Below, in pieces: positions 58,597 to 64,000 of a stretch of 64,000 nucleotides of DNA. Source of the DNA: Olavius sp. associated proteobacterium Delta 1 (GTDB lineage: Bacteria > Desulfobacterota > Desulfobacteria > Desulfobacterales > JAFDCJ01); contig CACVKW010000363.1 of the NCBI GenBank assembly GCA_902749685.1, positions 1 through 64,000 of the forward strand. The letters are read 5' to 3'. Under the pieces are notes generated by a model that did no database searches, was not told the origin of the DNA, and saw only the letters and a list, made by a program, of their open reading frames with translations. The translations under genes were made by a program, and so were the position numbers. Numbering within the stretch: position 1 is the stretch's first letter; every line of letters begins with the position of its first letter.

Positions 58597-59637
58597 ATGC
58601 TTTATTCAAAGGTTTACCTCGATTCCTTCGGTTATGAACTGCCGTCCAATGTGGTGACATCTGATGATCTGGAAAAGCGTTTGGAACCGTTATATGATGC
58701 GCTCCATTTCCAGCAGGGACAATTGGAGGCAATCACCGGTATCCGGGAGCGCAGATTCTGGGATGCGGGATTTAAGATGCACGACGGCGCGATCAAAGCC
58801 GGCCGCAAAGCGCTGGAAGCCTCCGTCATTTCACCTTCCGATGTTGGAATGCTGATCTACGGCGGCGTTTGCCGGGACAATTTAGAGCCGGCCACCGCCT
58901 GTGCCGTTGCCAACGGTTTGGGTCTCGGCGGGCAAACCCAGCTTTATGACGTATCCAATGCCTGTCTGGGTATTTTAAATGGTATGGTTCAGTTAGCCAA
59001 TGCCATAGAATTGGGCCAGATGCGGGCCGGCATGGTTGTATCCTGTGAGTCCGCCCGTCAGATCGTTGATATTACTATTGATCGACTGCTGGAAACCAGG
59101 GATATGGAAGTGTTTAAGAAAACCGTTGCGACATTGACCGGGGGATCCGGTGCGGTGGCCGTCATATTGACAGATCAACGCCTGGCTGCTTCCGGGCATC
59201 GCGTTCTGGGGGGCGTTGCCCGAAGTGCCGCCGAGCATCATCAACTCTGCGTATGGGGACCGGACACCGGTATACCGGCCAGCGGGTTGCATGTCATGGA
59301 AACCGATCCCGTGGGAGTCCTTCAAAACGGTGTGGTGCTGGGCATCGATACGTTTAGGGCATTCCGCCAGGAACTCGCTGTGTCGGAAAATAAACCGGAT
59401 AAAGTCATCTGCCATCAGGTGGGTGCGACTCACCAGCGCAATATACTGGATGCAATTGGTATGGACCCGTCTAAAGATTTTACGACCTTTAAGTTTTTGG
59501 GGAATATTGGTACGGTATCCTTGCCGATCACAGCCGCCATTGCGGCCGAAAGAGAGTTTTTAACTTCCGGGGACCTGGTGGGTTTTTTGGGGATCGGCAG
59601 CGGTTTGAACTGCCTGATGCTGGGGATCGAATGGTGA
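58597..59637 (+). CDS. oleA: OleA, acyl-CoA head-to-head condensing thiolase
   Basis: 346 residues of the FabH-like thiolase fold. The active-site Cys is Cys123 in VSNACLGILNG; ICHQVGATHQRN and the GNIGTVSLPI loop complete the site. OleA joins two fatty acyl-CoAs (or acyl-ACPs) by non-decarboxylative Claisen condensation to a 2-alkyl-3-ketoacid. Assignment as OleA rather than FabH rests on the downstream oleB, oleC and oleD. It starts 51 bp after the PfaC-like gene, which is expected to supply polyunsaturated acyl chains. Confidence 0.9.
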   Translation: MLYSKVYLDSFGYELPSNVVTSDDLEKRLEPLYDALHFQQGQLEAITGIRERRFWDAGFKMHDGAIKAGRKALEASVISPSDVGMLIYGGVCRDNLEPATACAVANGLGLGGQTQLYDVSNACLGILNGMVQLANAIELGQMRAGMVVSCESARQIVDITIDRLLETRDMEVFKKTVATLTGGSGAVAVILTDQRLAASGHRVLGGVARSAAEHHQLCVWGPDTGIPASGLHVMETDPVGVLQNGVVLGIDTFRAFRQELAVSENKPDKVICHQVGATHQRNILDAIGMDPSKDFTTFKFLGNIGTVSLPITAAIAAEREFLTSGDLVGFLGIGSGLNCLMLGIEW

Positions 59638-59710
59638 ATAAAGGGTTCAGTTTTCAGCACTCAAAGAACCGAAGACAGAGGAAAGAAATTAGAAGGTGGG
59701 AAGATAAAGG

Positions 59711-59898
59711 GGCAGGCTCAAGGCGCACGGCGCAGGGCGAAACAAGGTGGAAGTATTTAATTACTGGCGCACGGCTCAAGGCGCACGGCACAGGGTGAAA
59801 AAAGATTGAAAATGAAGGAGAGAATATCGAATTTCGAAGGAAGGAATATACAGAAAAGCGAAATTCTGCGGTTCGATATTCGATATTCTGCGGTCGGT
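59711..59898. repeat. Mosaic arrays between oleA and oleB
   Basis: GGCTCAAGGCGCACGGCGC (59714-59733), GGCGCACGGCTCAAGGCGC (59766-59784), ATATCGAATTTCGAAGG and TTCTGCGGTTCGATATTCGA, TATTCTGCGG units. The last contain the inverse of the element end CGAACCGCAG at 23413. The 372-bp gap they fill interrupts an otherwise tight ole gene set. Confidence 0.65.
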
Positions 59899-59950
59899 AG
59901 ATCACGTCTTCAGCGTGATTCGATTTTCCCTTGGTTCTGCGGTTTGCTTT
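59899..59950. repeat. ATCACGTCTTCAGCGTGAT palindromic repeat, copy 3
   Basis: About 52 bp nearly identical to 26664-26715, including the hairpin, the TTTT tract and GGTTCTGCGGT..GCTTT. Located upstream of oleB; as a terminator-like hairpin it may lower read-through from oleA into oleB. Confidence 0.7.
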
Positions 59951-60009
59951 AAAAAATAACCACTGTCTTCGAAAGCGGTCAAATTGCTCGGAGAAGAAAG
60001 TAGATAATA

Positions 60010-60918
60010 TTGAAGAAAATACCCGTCGATATTTCAGACCTGCGCCACTTGTATCCGTATGAGTCCCATTACCTGAATTTAAACGGTTTAAAATATCATT
60101 ACCTGGATGAAGGTCAAGGTGAGCCGCTTGTCATGGTGCATGGCAATCCCACCTGGTCTTTTTACTTCCGCGAGCTGATCAATAGTTTGTCTCCTCAATT
60201 CCGCACGATCGTACCGGATCACATCGGATGCGGTTTGTCGGATAAACCGGATAGCGGCACTTACGGCTTTGGACTGGAAAACAGGGTCGATGATCTGGAA
60301 ATGCTGTTGGATCACCTGGATCTGGACGATAGCGTCACCCTTATTCTCCATGACTGGGGCGGCATGATCGGCATGGCTTATGCGGTAAGACATCCCGACC
60401 GAATCCGCAGGTTGATCCTCCTGAACACCTATGCCTTTTTGCCTCCCCCAGATTATCGGGTTCCCTTGTCAGGGCATTTTATTCGCCGGGCCGGCCCCCT
60501 GGCGTCCCTGGCAATTTTGGGCTTCAATCTATTCTCGTTTGGTGCCCTGTATTTAGCATCTCGCAAAGGGCTGGCCAAAGATGTCAAAAAAGGCCTTACG
60601 GCACCCTATAACTGTTGGAATCACCGCATGGCAGTTTTAAGATTTGTACAGGACATTCCGCTGAGTCCTAAAGATGCCAGTTATTCTCTGGCCAAAACCA
60701 TTGATGACAATCTGGCGCTGTTTTCCGGCACCCCGATCCTGATATGCTGGGGGGAGCACGATTTTGTTTTTAACCACAATTTCTTCGACGAATGGCAGCG
60801 CCGATTCCCCAAAGCTGAAGCACATCGTTTTTCCGATGCCGGCCACTATGTGCTGGAAGATGTGCCCGAAAAAATCGTTCCGTTAATTCAGGATTTCCTG
60901 CAAAGAAATCCTCGCTGA
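60010..60918 (+). CDS. oleB: OleB, beta-lactone decarboxylase (alpha/beta hydrolase)
   Basis: 302 residues resembling haloalkane dehalogenases: VHGNPTWSFYFR (oxyanion/halide-type loop), nucleophile Asp in LHDWGGMIGM, GEHDFVFN and the catalytic His in DAGHYVLED. OleB removes CO2 from the beta-lactone made by OleC, giving a cis-olefin. TTG start at 60010 is the only one that keeps the conserved N-terminus; the ribosome site is weak. Between oleA and oleC, the normal order. Alone it would be called a dehalogenase; context decides. Confidence 0.87.
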   Translation: MKKIPVDISDLRHLYPYESHYLNLNGLKYHYLDEGQGEPLVMVHGNPTWSFYFRELINSLSPQFRTIVPDHIGCGLSDKPDSGTYGFGLENRVDDLEMLLDHLDLDDSVTLILHDWGGMIGMAYAVRHPDRIRRLILLNTYAFLPPPDYRVPLSGHFIRRAGPLASLAILGFNLFSFGALYLASRKGLAKDVKKGLTAPYNCWNHRMAVLRFVQDIPLSPKDASYSLAKTIDDNLALFSGTPILICWGEHDFVFNHNFFDEWQRRFPKAEAHRFSDAGHYVLEDVPEKIVPLIQDFLQRNPR

Positions 60919-60953
60919 TTTTAGCTTATATATTTAAAGTGAAAAGAAAATTC

Positions 60954-61013
60954 AACTCTCGGTTCTCGGCTCCTCGAGCGAAGCCCCGCAAAGCGGGATG
61001 CAAGCTCGGGCGG
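60954..61013. repeat. Short array and palindrome between oleB and oleC
   Basis: CTCTCGGTTCTCGGCTCCTCG units followed by CCCCGCAAAGCGGGATGCAAGC, a CCCGC-AAA-GCGGG hairpin. GCGGGATGCA(A/G)GC also occurs at 17003-17015 and 42108-42119. Confidence 0.5.
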
Positions 61014-61101
61014 TGAAATTATTTTAACTTTCGCATAGATGCGGATTGAGCCTTGACAAAATGAAATTATACGTGCACCAAGTAGAATATTCGTTATCAA
61101 A

Positions 61102-62772
61102 ATGAATGAGGCAAAATCACATACTGCTGAAATCGTCAATGTTTCGACGCATCTGACGCGAATGGCCCGGGAACAACCGTATAAGCGTGCGGTTGTCTAT
61201 CCGGCCGGCCGTGACAAAAATAAGCGCGTCACCTATGCCCACCTGACGTTTCTGCAGCTTGAACATGAGGTGGATCGCCTGGCCCACGGGTTGAAACAGG
61301 CAGGCATCACGCGCCAGACCAGAACTGTTTTAATGGTTAGGCCCAGCATCGAATTCTTTGCATTAATTTTTGCCATTTTTAAAACCGGTGCCGTACCGGT
61401 GGTGGTGGACCCCGGCATGGGAATCCGCCGCATGCTGAGCTGTTACAAATCTACCCGCCCGGAGGCCTTCATCGGCATTCCCCTGGCCCATGTTGTCAGA
61501 ACCCTGGCGCCCGGATTTTTTAATACCGTTAAAACCTGGGTTACCGTAGGACGGCGCTGGTTCTGGGGGGGGCTGACGCTGGATCAAATTCGCCGGCCTG
61601 GCCGGCAACCGTTTCAGACGGCGGATACCGCCCGTGCTGAAACAGCGGCCATTCTGTTTACCACCGGCAGCACCGGGCCGGCCAAAGGCGCACTCTACAC
61701 GCATGGCAATTTTGATGCTCAGCTGCAGCAAATCAAGATTCATGTGAATTTTGCAGCCGATGAAATCGACCTGTCGACCTTTCCCCTTTTTGCCCTGTTT
61801 TACCCGGCCCTGGGAGTCACAGCGGTGATTCCGGACATGGATCCCACCCGGCCGGCCCTGGTCAATCCGGAACGCATTATCGAAGCGGTCAACAACCAGG
61901 GCATCACGAACATGTTTGCCTCCCCGGCCTTATTGAACCGGGTGGGCGGCTACGGCAAAAAAAATGCGATCAAGCTGCCGTCCTTAAAGCGAGTCATATC
62001 AGCCGGTGCGCCCGTTTCCCCCGCTAATATCGAGCAGTTCAGCGCCCTGTTAAGTGAAGATGCGGAAATACACACCCCGTACGGGGCAACCGAAGCGGTC
62101 CCGATTATATCTATCAGGAGCAAGGAAATACTCACGGAAACCCGTGATCTCAGCGAAATAGGTTACGGAATCTGTGTTGGGCGACCGATTAACAACATTG
62201 ATATTCAGCTAATAAAGATCAGTGACGATCCCATTGACACCTGGTCCGACGATCTCAGGGTTGCCCCGGGTGAAATCGGTGAAATCACGGTTAAGGGCGC
62301 TCTCGTCAGCCGGGAGTATTACGAAGATCCCCAGGCCACGGCACTTGCTAAAATAAAGGAAAACGGTGAAATCAGACACCGCATGGGCGATCTGGGGTGG
62401 ATGGATAATAATGGGCGCATCTGGTTTTGCGGCCGTAAAAGTCACCGGGTCATTACAGCCGACGGTACGCTTTTCACCATTCCCTGTGAGGCAATTTTCA
62501 ATACCCATCCGGCCGTGTTTCGCAGCGCCCTGGTGGGGATCGGCCCGCGGCATCAGCATAAACCGGTTATATGTATCGAGCTTGCCAAATCCAATGCCGG
62601 TATAAGTAAAAAGGACCTAATAGATGAACTGCTGGGATTGGCGGCAGCCAATGAATTGACCCGAAGTATCCGGACCGTGTTGTTTCATAGATCATTCCCG
62701 GTCGATATACGACATAATTCCAAGATTTTTCGTGATAAGCTGGCAGTCTGGGCGGAGACTAAACTAAAATGA
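61102..62772 (+). CDS. oleC: OleC, beta-lactone synthetase (AMP-forming ligase fold)
   Basis: 556 residues of the ANL superfamily. ILFTTGSTGPAKGALYTH is the nucleotide-binding loop, TPYGATEAVPI the second motif and MGDLGWMDNNGRIWFCGRKSH the hinge. OleC adenylates the 2-alkyl-3-hydroxyacid from OleD and closes it to a cis-beta-lactone. Its TGA overlaps the ATG of oleD (ATGA), so the two are coupled. Confidence 0.92.
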   Translation: MNEAKSHTAEIVNVSTHLTRMAREQPYKRAVVYPAGRDKNKRVTYAHLTFLQLEHEVDRLAHGLKQAGITRQTRTVLMVRPSIEFFALIFAIFKTGAVPVVVDPGMGIRRMLSCYKSTRPEAFIGIPLAHVVRTLAPGFFNTVKTWVTVGRRWFWGGLTLDQIRRPGRQPFQTADTARAETAAILFTTGSTGPAKGALYTHGNFDAQLQQIKIHVNFAADEIDLSTFPLFALFYPALGVTAVIPDMDPTRPALVNPERIIEAVNNQGITNMFASPALLNRVGGYGKKNAIKLPSLKRVISAGAPVSPANIEQFSALLSEDAEIHTPYGATEAVPIISIRSKEILTETRDLSEIGYGICVGRPINNIDIQLIKISDDPIDTWSDDLRVAPGEIGEITVKGALVSREYYEDPQATALAKIKENGEIRHRMGDLGWMDNNGRIWFCGRKSHRVITADGTLFTIPCEAIFNTHPAVFRSALVGIGPRHQHKPVICIELAKSNAGISKKDLIDELLGLAAANELTRSIRTVLFHRSFPVDIRHNSKIFRDKLAVWAETKLK

Positions 62773-63848
62773 CGACAAGTAATTCTGGTGGAGAGCGTTT
62801 ACCCGAAAAGGTCCTTGTTACCGGCGGTGGTGGATTTTTAGGCCGGGCAATTGTCCGTCGCTTGATTGATCGGGGTGACGACGTTCGGAGTCTGGCTCGA
62901 AATTTTTATCCCGCGCTCGAGGAAATGGGAGTTGATCAGATTCAGGGAGATATTTCCAATCCTGAAACTGTGGCCAAGGCCTGTGACAACCGGGGTATTG
63001 TTTTTCACGTCGCGGCGAAACCGCCCCCCTGGGGAAAATATGATGACTATTACCAAACGAATGTAATTGGAACCCAAAACATAATCAACAGCTGTTTGAG
63101 TCAAAACATATCACGACTGGTCTACACCAGCACGCCGAGTGTTGTTTTTAACGGCAAAGACATTGAAGGTGCAGATGAATCCATGCCCTACCCCAAAAAG
63201 TTCTGCACCGACTATTCGAAAACCAAAGCAATTGCCGAACAAAACATAGTCCGCGCAACAAATCAGCAGCTGAAAACAATTATCCTCAGACCGCATGAGA
63301 TTTGGGGTCCGGGCGACAACCACATCCTGCCGCGACTGGTCGCTCGAGCAAACCGACTGAAACAAATCGGCGATGGAAAAAACCGCATCGACACCATCTA
63401 TATCGATGATGCCGCTGATGCTCACATTCTAGCGGCCGACAAACTTCAGGAACTTCCGGAACTTTCCGGCAATATCTATTTCATCAGTCAGGATGAGCCG
63501 GTGCTGGCCTGGGACATGGTGAATGCATTATTGAAGGCTGCCGGATGCAGTCCAATAAAAAAATCGGTGCCATTTAAAATCGCCTGGTTGTCAGGGGCAC
63601 TACTCGAATTTATTTACAAAACATTGCGGCTGTCAGGTGAGCCCTACATCACCCGATTTATGGCCCAAGCGGTTTCACAATCCCACTGGTTCAACATCAG
63701 CGCCGCTAAAAAAGACTTAGGATATCGCCCGAAACTTACAACCGCCGAAGGGCTGAAAAGATTGGAAGACTGGCTAAGATCAAGTCAGGCCCAAGGGGCA
63801 AAACGAGATGATAGTGGTCGAGAACACGGGCCGGCCGCTGGGAGTTGA
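62769..63848 (+). CDS. oleD: OleD, NAD(P)H-dependent 2-alkyl-3-ketoacid reductase
   Basis: 359 residues of the extended short-chain dehydrogenase family: VTGGGGFLGRAIVRRL (nucleotide loop), VFHVAAKPPPWGKY, and the catalytic YSKTKAIAE with upstream Ser in YTSTPSVVF. OleD reduces the OleA product before OleC acts. The last 22 residues (RSSQAQGAKRDDSGREHGPA...) are low-complexity and not expected in the family; a different frame opens there (63809-63871). Confidence 0.9.
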   Translation: MTTSNSGGERLPEKVLVTGGGGFLGRAIVRRLIDRGDDVRSLARNFYPALEEMGVDQIQGDISNPETVAKACDNRGIVFHVAAKPPPWGKYDDYYQTNVIGTQNIINSCLSQNISRLVYTSTPSVVFNGKDIEGADESMPYPKKFCTDYSKTKAIAEQNIVRATNQQLKTIILRPHEIWGPGDNHILPRLVARANRLKQIGDGKNRIDTIYIDDAADAHILAADKLQELPELSGNIYFISQDEPVLAWDMVNALLKAAGCSPIKKSVPFKIAWLSGALLEFIYKTLRLSGEPYITRFMAQAVSQSHWFNISAAKKDLGYRPKLTTAEGLKRLEDWLRSSQAQGAKRDDSGREHGPAAGS

Positions 63849-63865
63849 TTTACGGATAAACCCAG

Positions 63866-64000
63866 ATGCTTAAAAATTTTCAACGCCCTTTGTCGGCCGA
63901 AGAGAAACGCATTCTAGCAAACGCAGCGACCACTCTTCAAGAGCAGTTGAAGCGGTTAGCCAAACCTATTTTCATAACCTGTATGGTAATAATCGGTATA
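63866..64000 (+). CDS. Start of a further gene, cut by window edge
   Basis: Forty-five codons from ATG 63866, 17 bp after oleD and on the same strand. The sequence MLKNFQRPLSAEEKRIL then a helix and KPIFITCMVIIGI, the start of a membrane segment, is not recognised. It could belong to the same operon. Confidence 0.5.
   Translation, partial: MLKNFQRPLSAEEKRILANAATTLQEQLKRLAKPIFITCMVIIGI

Noticed and set aside
63809..63871. 21-codon frame MIVVENTGRPLGVDLRINPD overlapping the end of oleD and the next ATG
   Set aside because: Too short to support as a gene; it may hint that the oleD C-terminus is frame-shifted, but there is no independent evidence.

Overview
The window looks like the chromosome of an anaerobic or microaerophilic deltaproteobacterium (Desulfobacterota, most like marine or sediment Desulfobacterales). 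This is an inference from gene content: bactofilins, a rubrerythrin-type ferritin, a giant DUF2341/LamG exoprotein with a CFI-box C-terminus, fatty-acid/CoA enzymes, a probable UGA-recoded gene, and a pfa-ole locus. UGA is otherwise used as a normal stop. No rRNA, tRNA, CRISPR array, phage or classical transposase was seen.

Layout. 1-16 kb: the end of a HicB-like antitoxin, a 13.5-kb gene for a secreted gingipain-like (C25) multidomain protein, and a compact PqqD / small precursor peptide / HPr-kinase-like triad. 16-20 kb: a BrnT-type toxin-antitoxin pair, a MaoC hydratase and two bactofilins. 20-31 kb: periplasmic Pcm, a membrane spermidine-synthase-like protein, a MA-type peptidase, an alpha/beta hydrolase with a frame slip, a rubrerythrin, a Usp, a GltS-like symporter and a GAF-SpoIIE phosphatase. 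31-36 kb: FadH, an enoyl-CoA hydratase and a DUF3179 gene with an in-frame UGA. 37-51 kb: a large hybrid histidine kinase, a CNT nucleoside transporter, a hydrolase, a minus-strand methyltransferase / ATP-grasp / DUF885 group, and a second SpoIIE phosphatase. 51-64 kb: a PfaC-like polyunsaturated fatty acid synthase subunit (KS-CLF-AT-DH-DH) directly followed by oleA, oleB, oleC and oleD, the head-to-head olefin pathway. Together these suggest synthesis of a long-chain polyunsaturated hydrocarbon. PfaA (ACPs, KR) and PfaD (ER) are not in the window.

The most unusual feature is not a gene cluster. Intergenic spaces are full of arrays of degenerate 7-8-nt units, usually as two arms in inverted orientation. 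There are several sequence families (CAAATTA-like, TTCGATG-like, AATTCCT-like, GCCGTGC-like, CGGCATC-like, GGAAGTC-like). At three places the arms enclose a gene, or the remains of one, for an S23-type four-helix-bundle protein (the family of 23S rRNA intervening-sequence proteins and of Avd from diversity-generating retroelements). One copy is intact, one is internally deleted and one is truncated. Arm-only copies occur elsewhere, and three sit in frame inside genes: once in a receiver domain of the hybrid kinase and twice in inter-domain linkers of the PfaC-like protein. I read these as one class of small mobile or spreading element whose only protein is the four-helix bundle; how it moves cannot be seen here.
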